Positions 35,200 through 48,100 of a stretch of DNA of 64,000 bases are shown piece by piece. Position 1 is the stretch's first letter. Each line of letters opens with the position of its first letter. The DNA is from Nageia nagi. Taxonomy: Eukaryota > Pinophyta. The notes beneath the pieces are model-generated. The model was not told the origin of the DNA. It saw only the letters and a list, made by a program, of their open reading frames with translations, and ran no database searches. The stretch is from contig JBITNC010000001.1 of NCBI GenBank assembly GCA_050084985.1, positions 186,000,001-186,064,000 on the forward strand. The letters are read 5' to 3'. The position numbers and the translations under genes are program-made.

Positions 35200-36975
35200 C
35201 TATTACAATAGATCCAATAAGATAGAGATGGTGTCTTCCAAGAAGAGTGGTAGATCTAAGGAGATAATAGAAATAACCATCTAGAGTGAGGAGAGATGAC
35301 CATGGATGAATGAGCCTCCTATAGAGGAAGCTTCTAGTGATGAGGGAGGTACATATGAGGTGCAAGGAGATAGATAGAGGTTAGATCACAAGAGAAGCCC
35401 TACTTTGATTTATGAACCTACCCCCAAACAAAAGTTTAATGTGGTGATATCTGTTATTAATATCATGATTAGGTTCATCTCTTTTATGCATTAAAATATT
35501 TCCAAGCATTGGGAGACTTTGAGGAGTAGAGAGGCATAGATCACCATTACAACATGTTAGAAATGATCCAATAGCACAACACAATATCTAGGATCATAGG
35601 GATCACTCACATTTGGTTATAAATGACCAAGATACCCCATGTACATCTAGGGGAGGTAGAGAGATCTCTCATCTAGGTAGGGAGAGCCAAGATACCCCAT
35701 GTCTAACTAGATATGATTAGGAAACCCCATGTCAGGTAAGGGATGACTAAGAGGAGTATTCTAAGGATGATTGGGTAGCATGAGCCTAGTTTGAGGAGAT
35801 CTCAAAGTTTGAGGGATAGATAATCCACCCATCATGGATCATTGGGGTATCTAGAGGTAAAATTCATGAGATAACATTCTAATAGAGAACCCTTGGGTAC
35901 AAAATCTCTCCTATGTCAATACCTAGAGGAGGATGTTGGTAGACTAGAGGAATAGCCTATGATTCTGGGGCCATCTAAGCCCATGTTTGCATAGAAGATA
36001 GGGGAGTATTTAAAGAATAAGGTGCCTAGTCCATTGGTGTTGAACTAAATCTTCAAAGAGTATTCCATGCTAGATCTTAGTCTGAGGAGATATTCAACTT
36101 CAATAGCTATCTTGAGCTAATGGGATTAAAGATAAGTGCAACACATGGTCCACATATTTAAAGGATCCATTTGGAGGATAAGAAGGATCTAAAGCATTGA
36201 ATCAATAAGATGTAGGTTACTATGTATGATGGGATGATGATGATGGCTAGGGAATGGCTACATCAATTATAGTCATACTTCACCCTAAACCCTAACATCA
36301 TGGAGGAGGATATTATTCACTTTGCATCATTACACTTAGAGGATGATGGCTTAGAGTGGTGGTAGCATGGTGTGATTGGTTAGGGGTATTCACTCATCAC
36401 CTCATTTGATGAGTTTACCAAAAAAATTTCATAGATGTTTGATCGAAAGAGGAAGAATGAATACTTCTAGGACTTGATGATATTGAGGTAGACTTGAGTA
36501 GTGGATGAGTTTGTAATGGAGTTCCATAAGATAGGCATCATGATCCATCACATTCTATATGAGAGGTTGGATTTCCTCTTCATTGAATGTTTGATGGAGC
36601 CATTGAGAGGGATGGTCAAAGTGTCCTCTCCTAGGAGCCTTGTAAATTCTATCCAAGTAGCCTATAACTTGGATCCTACCATGAAATACCTTAGGGGAGG
36701 ATTAATTTACAAGGGGTTGATTAATCAAAAGTCATTTGATGAGGGACCTAGCAAGGCCAAGACACTTCCTCCATCTAGGCCAGATCATTTAGATGCAACT
36801 ACATGGAGGAAGTTGAGAGAAGAGGGTAAGTGCTTCTTATATAAGAAGAATTAGGAGCTCAAGCACCATTATTTGGGGAAAGGTCAAGCATACTACATTG
36901 ATATGTTTTCAAAGGAGGATTCAAAGGAATTAGATTTGGATTTAATAGTTAACATGGAGGACTTAGGATCACCAT
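35200..36975 (+). pseudogene. Gag of element 2, degenerate
   Basis: Capsid precursor of element 2. After a poorly conserved N-terminal part (35,200-36,150) I read HFASLHLEDDGLEWW then ITSFDEFTKKIS and MFDRKRKNEYF (36,310-36,480). A 117-codon open stretch (36,501-36,854) follows with DEFVMEFHKIGIMIHHI, FLFIECLMEPLRGMVKVSS and ending LREEGKCFLYKKN. This is the Retrotrans_gag layout: LEWW core, FxxRKR helix, then knuckle. The knuckle reads CFLYKKN*ELKHHY where C-x2-C...H-x-C-like spacing is expected, so two Cys have become Tyr and a stop cuts it. Stops are mainly at Gln or Trp positions. Confidence 0.82.
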
Positions 36976-36994
36976 GAGTGTAAGGCACCCTTGG

Positions 36995-37490
36995 GAGCAT
37001 GATCACTTCACTCCATGGGGTGAAGAAGTATTTGAATTTGAAGATTATGGGTTAGGAAGGTGGATAGGATGTAATGGTGCTGATAGATATTGTAGTATCC
37101 CACAACTTCATAGATGCTAGTTTTACTGAATAGAAGGGTTTGGAGACCAAGGAATTTTAAGTTTCAAATGCCAATAGAAAACTCACCTTGGTTGATCAAA
37201 TTATGGAGTATTTTGGAGTAAGATTGTAGAGTTATGTAGTGAGGGAGGACTTATACATATACCCTTTAAAGGGGCATCCTCACATCATTTTTGGAGTGTA
37301 GTGGCTATTCAACTTGGGTGATATTCATACCAACTATGAGAAGCTCACCATGAGGTTTTAAATACATGGTAAGAATCACAATTTATAAGGAATCTAAGAT
37401 GGTTATCCATAGGTGGATAACAAGAAGCTAGAGTTGATTGAGTGGTGTCATCAAAAGGATGAGGATGGAGAGGCCACATTATAGTAGGAG
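36995..37490 (+). pseudogene. Aspartic protease of element 2, inactive
   Basis: Reads VLIDIVVSHNFIDASF near 37,080, where a retropepsin has D-S-G-A-T-x-x-F-I-D; Gly is lost, so catalysis would fail. It continues VSNANRKLTLVDQIME, SYVVREDLYIYPLKGHPHII, then WLFNLGDIHTNYEKLTMRF, typical of plant Ty3/gypsy proteases, and ends near HQKDEDGEA. Interrupted by about ten stops. RT would normally follow; it does not. Confidence 0.8.
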
Positions 37491-38301
37491 GAGCTATGAG
37501 TAACCATGTTGGGTCATGAGGGAGTTAGAACCCCAACATTGGCCATCCAAAAGAACTCTCACCCCATGTTAGGCATATGGGAGCATTCACACCCCATGAT
37601 GGGCATTTTAGAGTCTTGTCCACCCATGTTAAGCATATAGAGAGCTATAAATGCTACATGGAGTATCTCAGTTGATGTTTTTGTTATGTCAAGTATTTAG
37701 TAGGTTGGTGATACCAAGTTGGATGCTAGGGAGGATTTCCTTATCATGATGGGTTTCTAAGAGATTTAGGACCCCATGTTAAGGCTTGAGGAGGTTGGGA
37801 TCATTTATTAGAGGTATCAAGATGACATCTATCCATTATTGGATTTTAGGGAGGCTATATTCCCATCATGGGGGTTTCAAGAGCTAGTGGGTGAGATGAT
37901 CTCTCACTTCACATTGGTCATGAGGAGCTTGAGTGATCTTGAGTGGAGTATAGAGGAGTTACTGTTGCTTAGAGAGAGTCTAGGCTCCACTTATTCCATG
38001 CTAACATTTATATTTCTTAAGGCTTTATAGGTATAATACAGCCTAAGGGTGCACGTAGTCCCATGGCTATGAAGGTTTGTGACTAAGCATTTGTTAAGGA
38101 GTGATAATTATAATAAACTAGAGTTTACAACTTTCATTAACATTAAAGAATGGAGCTCTAATTTTTCACTCTACACCACCATCTAATATAGTGCATATTG
38201 AGGTTACATTTTACCATCATGTACTATAAGTGATAGTTTTAGAGGATGCATGGGAGATTGCATGCTATGATCCCTTATGATTGCTTGATGATAAGCAATT
38301 C
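37491..38301 (+). other. Interior tail of element 2, no pol domains
   Basis: From 37,504 to about 37,900 the sequence repeats ccccatgttgggcat-like motifs in both orientations (ccaacattgg also occurs). The rest shows no RT, RNase H or integrase motif. The open stretch at 37,839-38,030 is not similar to anything I recognise. Confidence 0.6.
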
Positions 38302-38313
38302 AAGAGGGAAGGA
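38302..38313 (+). other. Polypurine tract of element 2
   Basis: aagagggaagga lies two bases before the 3' LTR start (tgtaacatccc). Confidence 0.8.
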
Positions 38314-38315
38314 TT

Positions 38316-39585
38316 TGTAACATCCCTTTTGTACTTTTAATGATACCAATTAGGTCATATTGTACTATAACTATTTATGTTATTTACATTTACATTATGT
38401 AACTCAAGATAGGAGTTTAATGGGTCATGTGGACCCTATTGTGAGTCCCAAGTGGGATATCTCCCTCTTGAGTAGTAGATTAGATATGTTTTATATTAGA
38501 GATCCTAGATTATGGGAATCCCAAGGTATGTTTATGCACTTGTGAGTTGGATAGCTACCAACTTGCTAGCACCTCACTAGGAAAGGCCCCATACCTCCAT
38601 GTTGGCTTATTAGAACTCCAAAATCCCCATGTTGGCATTCTAGGTGTGGGGGACCCCACATTGATACCTTAAGTGGTCATGACCCCCATGTTGGCATATC
38701 ATATGATTATGACCCCCATGTTGGAAATTAAGTGAATTGGGCCCCCAAAATACCAAAAGTTGGATTAGATGAGCCTAAGATGAATTCTAGGTGAGCTCTA
38801 AACATGAGAAAGGTATAAATAGACATTTAGAACTTTAGTATTGGGTATATATTGATTATTATACACTTCTACTAAAAAAATTTAGGCATAAATATTAGCA
38901 ATACTAAGCATGCCATTCCTATATGGAGCATCTAGAGGGTGATTGGGTAATGGGATCTTGACTATCTATAGCTTAGGTGGAGCACCTAGCCCATGTAGTG
39001 GAATTCTAAGGATTCACTTCTACCTTTAGTGGTTCACTAGGTTTTGAGGAAAGCTCCTTTAGTAGAGAGAAATTGGAGTATGAGGGAGTGTGTCTATCCT
39101 ATTATTCTACAATTATTCCAATATTGTGATATCATTGTATCATGCCCTAGTTGGCTCCTTAGAGGCTAACAAAGAGATCTTAGAGCTAGGGTTTGTATCA
39201 ATATTCATATTATATCTTAATACAAGCCATAGGGAATTAGATATCATGTGTTGTATTGTTTATTCCATGTAGATGACATCATTAGGCATCATTGTATCTC
39301 AATTATACATGTGATAGTTTTAGGAGCATTTGTTTATGTTGGTTTTCCATATGGTAGCATTTGTTGGTGTTGTAAAATTACATATTCATCATTATGAGCA
39401 TTTGTTGGGTGTGTAGTGGCATTGGAATCTTTAGAGGGCTGATGTTAGCCTTGGAGTGTGTTTAGGGCCTTAAGAGACCAATGTTGGTATTATAGATGCA
39501 TAGTTGAGGGTGTTGGTACCCTTAGTTCTCTAGTTTCGATCATCATCACCAATTTTTTAGTTAAGATCCCTTTTGAATCATTACA
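38316..39585 (+). repeat. 3' LTR of element 2
   Basis: 1,270 bp, tgtaac...ttaca. It is uninterrupted, so it shows the original LTR without element 3. It aligns with 29,271-29,399 plus 34,042-35,144 throughout, with many substitutions, so the insertion is old. Confidence 0.9.
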
Positions 39586-41290
39586 TAATTTTATTTACAA
39601 TTAGGTACATTGCATTATAAATGGTGCAGTATTATGAATCAAAAATAAACTCTACAAACTTTATGGTAATTTGTCAATATATGATACTATAGGAACTTAA
39701 GATGAAGTATGAAAATCCATAAAATAGTAGCTGAATGATTTATTCATAGATGCTATGGTTACGAGTACCTTTATTGACATGGATAGAATAGTTGAAAAGG
39801 TTTCTCAATGAATATTATGCTTATGAGTACTTTGTGTGTAAGATATAATGTCTTGGAATTATTTGATAATAGACACATAAAAAATGGGTTATTGAAAGAA
39901 TACATAATGCTAAAGATGAATTTATACTTTTAAACCTTTGCTAGCATGTGCTTCATAGGAGTTTTAGGAATATGAAGGTTTGAAATACTACCAAAGAGTA
40001 GTAAAAATCGTTTTATTTCAAAAATTATGGTTATAAGTTACCACATAGGAAACATGGGAGAATCCATAAGAAGTAGAGTGGCATGAGCTTCCATAAACTA
40101 CCCACATTATAATTAATCAACTAAGCTCATAAATATACTATAATACAAATTTGTAATTAAATATTCCCACTAATTTAAATAAAGAAACAAAACTAAAAAT
40201 AGTAAGATCCCACTCCCTTGCTTTTAAAGAGAAGACAAGATACCAACTTTCACATGCATTGTGTCAAACAAAACAATCAATATGTCCCTTAAAATGGTAC
40301 AATACCTCTTATCAACAATACTTTAATGCAACTAAATAATTATCCTCAACATATGACTACTTTAACTAGATATTTTAGAAATATATAAGAATGCACTTGA
40401 GCTTGGAGAGGGAAGAGAGACTTATTTTCTTCATGTAACTCTACACCCAATCTTGAGAATAACAAGATTGAAATAATAAGAAAATATATAAGTGTCTTTC
40501 CTAATGTTCCACCCCTTTATTTATAGCCAAGGAGGTTCAAGTTTTTCCAAATGAATGTATCCTCCTATCTTTAATAATTTAAGGGTTAGGTTTGCTTAAA
40601 GTTATTGATGATTGAAATGGTATTACATACCTTTGAACCTTTTTTTATTAATCAAAAAATTAGTACCAACTATTTTTCATACTTAACATAAGAAAACAAA
40701 AATAAGTAGGTTCATTACTCTATTATTTTACTAATCATTAAATATTTATAACATCAAAAGATGACCTTAGTCTTGTTTAATAGTATTTTTACTATTAGCC
40801 CCATGTGGCAATAGTATGGCACAAAATTTTAAGTTTTAACTCATTTAAATTTATTTTTATAACCTTATGTAAATTTTCAAATTCAAATAAAGTATATTCC
40901 TTTTCCCCTCTATTTTCAAATTTAAAATACAAAACTTAACAAGGGAAATACATCTTTACCTACAACGGTCACCTTGTCCTATAGGGAAAGATTAATCCAC
41001 ACATTTACAAATATTTTTGTATAAAGAATTCAAAAATCATAGCAAATATTCTACAGGAAACTACATGATTTATGATGGTCATAGGGTGTGTCAATGATCC
41101 AACACCAATCATTTCCTCCTCTTACCCTTCCATTCCCATCACCAATTCACCTTTAGTCCTTAGGGTCTTTGGATCACTTTCTTCATCTTGAGGTAATGTA
41201 TGACCTATGTCAAAATATATGGAAGCCAACATTAAACCAACATATATAAGGCATATCATTAATCAAATTCATCATCACCATAGTATTATT
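39586..41290. other. AT-rich stretch with no recognisable gene
   Basis: Nothing coding or repeated was found on either strand beyond short A/T runs. Confidence 0.5.
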
Positions 41291-42170
41291 CCAAATATGA
41301 TCCATCCAAATTCTTGATGGTACTAGAGGTCAAACAATGTCTTAAGGTGGGTCATGAAAAAGCATTAGATCTTCCCATGGAAATGTTATCATCTTGTGTA
41401 GATCTTTCTAGAGGATTTAATAATCCTTTTTTCATGAGATCCCTCATAATAAACCATGGCTACATTGGGAATGCATATGTCATATCCTTTGTAGTGGTAG
41501 ATCTTTGTAATTTTTGAGGAGAAGTAGGTCTATCAGCCATATGTATAGTTTTCTCTTCTTTATTTACATATGTTATTTGATTGTATTTATTAAAAGGATT
41601 AGGTGCATATCTGAGTTCACCCAATGCAAGAAATACTTTCTCTTTTTGCAATAATTCTTTAACTAATACTACAAAACTAACATTTATATTGCTAGGAGCA
41701 TGCAAATTAAGAATATTTACAATGGAATCTCTAAAAATAGCATAAATATCATTCTCATCTAATTTTATATGAACTGATTTCCATACCTTTTTAAACTATG
41801 GGATGCAATTTTCTAGGGTTTCATTAGTCTCTTACCTCATTGCATATAATTCTATAACTATACTTTTCTCTTTGATGTTGTAGAATTATACCTTAACCAA
41901 TGACTTGAAAGAGTCAATTGAACCACCAATAAAATTATAGAACCATTTTATAGTGTCACCTTTCAAACTCATTGGGAAGAATTTTGCCATCAACTTCTCC
42001 TTCAACCCTAATTTCAACAAGCACTCCTCTTCAAAGCTGATAAGATTATGTTTTGGTTCTTGTTCATTGCTAAACATCTCAAAATTGGGGGCCTTGTGCT
42101 TGAGTGGTAGAAAAACAGTGTGGATCTCCTTAGCCAAGGGTGATATGAAGACACCATAATATTCATCTAT
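41290..42170 (-). pseudogene. Retrotransposon Gag fragment
   Basis: On the minus strand an 83-codon open stretch (41,886-42,137) contains LMAKFFPMSLKGDTIKWFYN followed by GGSIDSFKSLVKVF. This is the FPxSLKG-A-xxW-F/Y core of the Retrotrans_gag domain. A second open stretch (41,460-41,705) would be the C-terminal part, and a few stops separate the two. No zinc knuckle, protease, LTR or PBS was found nearby, so it is an orphan piece of a Ty3/gypsy-like element. The plus-strand stretches at 41,314-41,517 and 41,953-42,159 are shadows. Confidence 0.6.
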
Positions 42171-45100
42171 ACCTTGTTGTAATTGTGGAACATTTGTAGC
42201 TCCAACTAGAAGGGTAGGACTAGATCTAGAAAAGAAAGCATGATATACATGTAAGATAAATTATACAAGATAAAATGATTAATATAACAAATAATATTTT
42301 ACATAATTCATTAAAGGAGCATATGTTGACCATTATGTGCAAGATATGAATTTAAAAATCATAAATATCTCCCAATAATATTTATATTTTGATGGGATAA
42401 AATTTTGCAATGCAAAAACTCACCATATTAACCAAAAGAACCTTTAAAATCAAGGGTTTAATGCAAAAATAAAATTTCATAAGAATTTCGTCAACTCAAA
42501 ATTGCATGAAAATGGAGGAAAACAAATCCAATTTAACCTTCTAAAAGTTTCCTATCATGAATATGTAATGTTTAGAAGAACATCTAGGGCAGGAAGAGTC
42601 ACCAAGTTTTTAAAAAATAGGGTCAAAATTTATGGTTTGGAATAAAAGTGAAATTCCATAAAATAAAAATACCCTCAACATTTAAATAATTTCTAAGCAT
42701 TAGGGCTTTCTAAATTTGTAAAAAATTAAAACAAATAAAAATCCAACAAATCCTAGGGCTTCTTATGAAAAATTCCATAGAAAATATGATGCTATAAAAT
42801 TAAAAATTCAAAGTGAGTTCAAGAAACACATTCTAACCCTAATTAGAATATGGATATGCTATGAAATGTGGGCACTAATATATTGATATGTGTTTTGGTA
42901 CACCTAGGGTTTTGACCTAAATGAACTAAATACATATATAATATTTATTGTATGATTTATCAAAGCTAAGTAACTTAAATAAATATACATGAATAAGGGA
43001 ATATCACAGTGCAATAACAAAATAATGAAATTACATTGATTCCAATATGTAAAATGCAACTACATGAACTAAAGATAAAGGAATCAACTGTTAGGTGTTA
43101 ACATTATATATGTAAAAATGAAAGTATTTAAACTACTATAATGACTTAAATCAGTTTGATTAAAATAAATCTAATTATCTTATTGAAATTAAATGTTATA
43201 TGAGATCTACATAACCTATTATTACATTGAAGATCCATGAGAATTGTGAAACATAAGTACTAATACCCTTCATAATAACATTTATATCTTCTATTGGTGG
43301 TATCTCAAATGTATCTCCTTGTTTTCTTATGGAAACCATTGCTAACTATGTTTAGATATGAGTTTATGTAATTTTATCAAATATAAATTACATATGTTCA
43401 TAACCATTTATCCATTATTCCATGTATTACTTGGCAAATTCCTCTACCGAAATAATTCATTGATTCATTTTAAAATCATTTGTTCCATGGTACCTCGCAT
43501 AATATTTGAAACTTGCAAACCAATAAACTTGGAAATTTGAAATAAGTGTACTTGTTTCAAATTATCACATGTTTAGATAAATATTTTGAACTCAATAATA
43601 TTATTATTGTATATTCATAAAATCCATAATGAATATTCAAAATTATTATAGGGAAGTTCTAGATTGAAATCCTAGATCATAGATTAGTTCTTGCATACAA
43701 ATCTAATAGAAACAGATAAGAAAAAGAAAAAAATATAATCACAAATAATATTACTTTATCTAAATAAGGAAACTTATATTATATCACATATTAATAAATA
43801 CTTTGATTAACATTTCAAATCTTATTATAAAAATTGTTTATTATCCATTACTATGAATTGTTGAGCCTAAAGAGGCTTCATAGATTTAATTATGTCACTT
43901 ATCATAAACCTTAAAACCCTTAGCTTGATTGAAATTTTAACTATCCCATTCCAAATGCCACCTATTTTTTTTCATTTATGTCTTGAAAAATTAGTCTCAA
44001 AAGCATCCCGCCAATTTTTGGTTACTTTCACTCCTTATATACATTCCCTTTATGTAATAATCCTTTATTTTTTAAGAGTGGGTTTCAACCACCTTATTAA
44101 TGTTTAATAGGATAATTTTAAACATTCATAAAAAAATGATTATCTATTAGGGTCTATTACAATGGATTTAAACTATTACAAAAAAATATCATTCTTTAAC
44201 CACCCTTAAAATCATTTTTTGTTGTAGTTTATGTTAGTTATTTCGCCCCCTTCATGAAACATTAATTATGAGTTATTTGGAAGTTTATTCCTTGTCACTT
44301 TTATTGGATCATTTTGAAAGAAAAAAATAATAATATTTTTGATACCTTGGATTGGGTAAGTAGAAACATGATTTGTGTTATCTATAAAAATATGTGTACT
44401 ATTTCCTTTAATTTAGTAAGGGAAAGAAATGAGTATATAAGGGTTTCTTGATTGTGGTGATTTTAACAAAATGAGATCTCTACTACAAAGGTGAATGTGA
44501 AGAGATCTCTAGTTTTTTGGTGGCCAAATTCCTCCACTTAAAGGATATTAGGGGAGTTAGGTACAAGAGGGCTATTCAAAATGATAGAGGAAAACATACT
44601 TTGGTTTGTTTTTAACATATTGGGATATCAACTAACCATTTTAGAGATCTTAGGTAACTATTTCAAGAATTCATCATGCTAAATAATATAGGTTACAATA
44701 TGGTGATAATATAACAACACTCTTTGATAATTGTGAACACTCTTAAAGGTGTTCAAGAACCTAAATGGAATTGAAATATGTTATTTGAGGAAGTTAAAAT
44801 TTAGCTCTTGGAGGTGGAGTTATTATAGATTAAATAGATGTATTGAGAAGGTAATGTAGTTATAGATTACTTAGCCAACTTGAACCTTATTTAGGAATAT
44901 CTCTCCATATAAAAAGAAAGCATGTTGTAGGCTATTTTACTAGCTTTAAAATTTGATGTTAACTATAATTTTCCCTCTTAATATAAAATTCATTCACTCT
45001 TATTTCATCTATGAGGTAGAAAGTAATAATACTTAAGAGAGTTTGGGAAATCATATTGGAATATACCCTCTAGGAAGAAATATTGGAACCTTGAGCTACC

Positions 45101-48100
45101 TCCACTAGATCAACAAACCTTTATGGACCCTTTCGAATTCTTAGAAGAAAACTTTCTAGATGGCCCATATCAGAGATAAATATATATTGTAATGAGTATT
45201 ACAATGGTTTAATATGTTATAGAATAATATCTATCATATATATAACATGATTAGTGAATTCTCATCATTATGGTTATTTATAATTTAAAAATCAACTCTA
45301 TAAGGCTCATTAACTTTAGTAGTTAGCTAGATCCATATCATAAGTATGATGATGAGATGAATTGTAATAGTTAAATAAATCATGTAGGATAATTTGATCC
45401 TAAAAATATGAAGAATAAAAATTCCATCAATGAATTGCATGGATTTACATATTCCTATTAACCAACTATTTATTTTAGGTAAGTGCATTCATCATTGCAT
45501 GTATTATTTGTACTCATTCTATTTGGTATTCACTCTTAAGTTATTTTATGACTCTATGATGTTGATAGAGAAGGGGGAAGCAATAAATTTTGTCATATAA
45601 GGAATTTGAGACCATATTAGATAAATATGGACTATAGATATTCTGGAAAAAAAATCCACATTTGGATATGAAGCTTTTAATGAATCTAGCATGTTCATAA
45701 AAATATATAAAGTTTTTGAATTTGAGGTGAAGTTTAATATTATAATTATCATAGTTTATAAATTTTCAAAATTAAAATCAAAATGAGTAAACATTAATAG
45801 GGAAAATTACTCCATTAAAAATGAAATAGATATTTTTCAAAAGAATGAGATTCAATATAATAGTTCACGGGTGTGATTCTCAAATTAGTACTAGTGAGAC
45901 TCTATTTTAGCTCCTTGAGATAAGATGTCACCCTTGATAAAATCTTCTACATAGGTAGGATATTTGATATCCCTTTTGTTGATCATCTACATAGGTAGGA
46001 TATTTGATATCATTTTCGTTTACCATGTAAAAGGTAACCAATTGATCAATATTACATTTTTTAATTCAAATATATAGAAAAATTGTACTAATAGTTTTGA
46101 AAGGAAATTAGTTGGCCCTAAATCATTCATGGCTTAATAGTTTATTATTTTAACATGTAGATTCAAAAGGGAGCAATATAGATCCTATCCCAAGTAAGGA
46201 CAAGCCTAGCTCAAACACCTTGTAAAGTACCAAGGCCTTGGACTCAAAGATATACTCCTTATTAGCTTTGCTAGGAAAGAAGGAATCCTAAGATTTTGAA
46301 CCAAGTAAATAAGATAAAGATGAGGAGATCACATTTTCAAAGGATTTGGTAGAGCCATCATTATATAATAAAGAGAACTTCTATTCAAAGAATATAAAAA
46401 TTGACGTAGGTTCAAAAAGTGGAAAAAATAACATGCAATATTCAAAAGAAATATTTAGGAGGGAAGGATCTCATAGAAGGATTGACTGAATCAAATGAAT
46501 AATGATCTAAGAGGATTATAAATAAAAAATAATGAGAATTCAATGCTACATATAATATCTTTAAATATTTTGGGGAATCATCCCCCAAGTAAAAGAAATT
46601 AAAAATACTAGTGAGGAAAAGACCCCAAGAATTCCCCTAGGATAAAACTCAAAATGAAGAATGAAAAGATCCAACTATTGAAAGCTTTGCACAACCAAAT
46701 AGGTAAATTAAAGGAGGCCCTTATCATTAACTTTCAAACTAGAAAAATGGATCTCAACTCTATTGAGTAAACTCTTATTTTATAGGAGGTAAATAAGAGA
46801 GTTTCATCTTTTGGTTACTTTATGAAAGTAGGGTCCCTTCATTTTCATATGAATAATATAGTATTTTGATATAATCTAGTACTTATTATATTTTTTGTTG
46901 TGATCTTGAGATAATGTTTATAATCTCTCAATTTCTAAGAGTTAGTGATCCTTTCAAAAGTAACTTTTTATTTACTAATAAAAATAATATTCTCATTCTT
47001 GTAAAATACATCTATTTTCTAGTGAATGAGAAGTTGAATCTTTAATAGTCATGCCAACTACTTCATAATTTTTTAAAATATAGTTCCTATTATGTTCAAC
47101 AATACTTATTATAAAATTTGACTAAGAATAAAATCCTAGCTAAATAATAAAATAATTACTAATAAAAATTAAAAAAAAAAGATAGATCACTATAATATTG
47201 TGATAGTTTTTATGTATTCTCTTCTCTTATATGCTTAGTATCAAAATCTATTGAGGCTTCGAACTTGTTTTTCTACATGGATTTAACAAGTGTTTTATTC
47301 TTTGTTCCTACTTTAACCATGTTCTTTTGAATAATATTAAGGATTTTAGTTTTTTTAGACCTAGAACATAGGATAAAATCTACAAGCCCATGGTTTGAAT
47401 CCATTTACTTGAAACTTATTATACTAATTTATTATAATGTTGAGATTTTTCTAGCAAGCATTTAAGAGTATCTTATTGGTACTTCAAGAGGAATGAAAAA
47501 TAAATGTTCTTCTAAGGTTATTGAGGATTTTAAAGGGCTTGAATATTTATTTTTTATGTTTTTGTATTATCATGCCATGGAATATTTTTCCTCTTTATAT
47601 GGATAACTCACTTAATATCATTCCTCAACTATAGAAGGATCATTTTGGCTCATGGTTATAAATTATTATTCATTTTGAGAGGAAATGTGAATTCTTTACT
47701 ATTTTTTAATCTAGATGTGATAGTATTTTATCCTTTTATATACTTAATTTATTTAAGAGTGATTGACTATTATACTCAAGTTTTGGTATGAATTAATAGT
47801 ACTTGTAGGCTCTCAAACCTTCATATTTATATATTTATCTTTGTAAGATTTTGGTACAAATAAGATAAAGTTAGTCCATGTTTTAAATAGCAATGAAATA
47901 AAATATAAATGATAATAATCAAGTTGAGAAGGTAAAGTATAAGAAAATCATAGAAAATAATAAACATCCATGATTAGTGATATCCACCAAAGCTAATGAG
48001 GAAGGAATTTACTAGAGTATCCTAAAAAAAGGTTTTTGAATGAGCACAATAGAGGCTAAATAAAAACTTGATAGGAAAATTTATGTACTAGAGATAAAGT

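Larger units (their letters stand above)
29271..39585 (+). mobile_element. Non-autonomous Ty3/gypsy element with Gag and protease only
   Basis: Two related direct repeats, starting tgtaacatccc at 29,271 and 38,316 and ending ...atcattaca at 35,144 and 39,585, form the LTRs. A PBS (35,147) and a polypurine tract (38,302) sit at the correct inner edges. Flanking bases caatt (29,266-29,270) and taatt (39,586-39,590) look like a 5-bp target duplication with one change. Between the LTRs only Gag and a protease can be read; no RT, RNase H or integrase motif is present in the 3.2-kb interior. Element 3 is nested in its 5' LTR. Confidence 0.85.
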
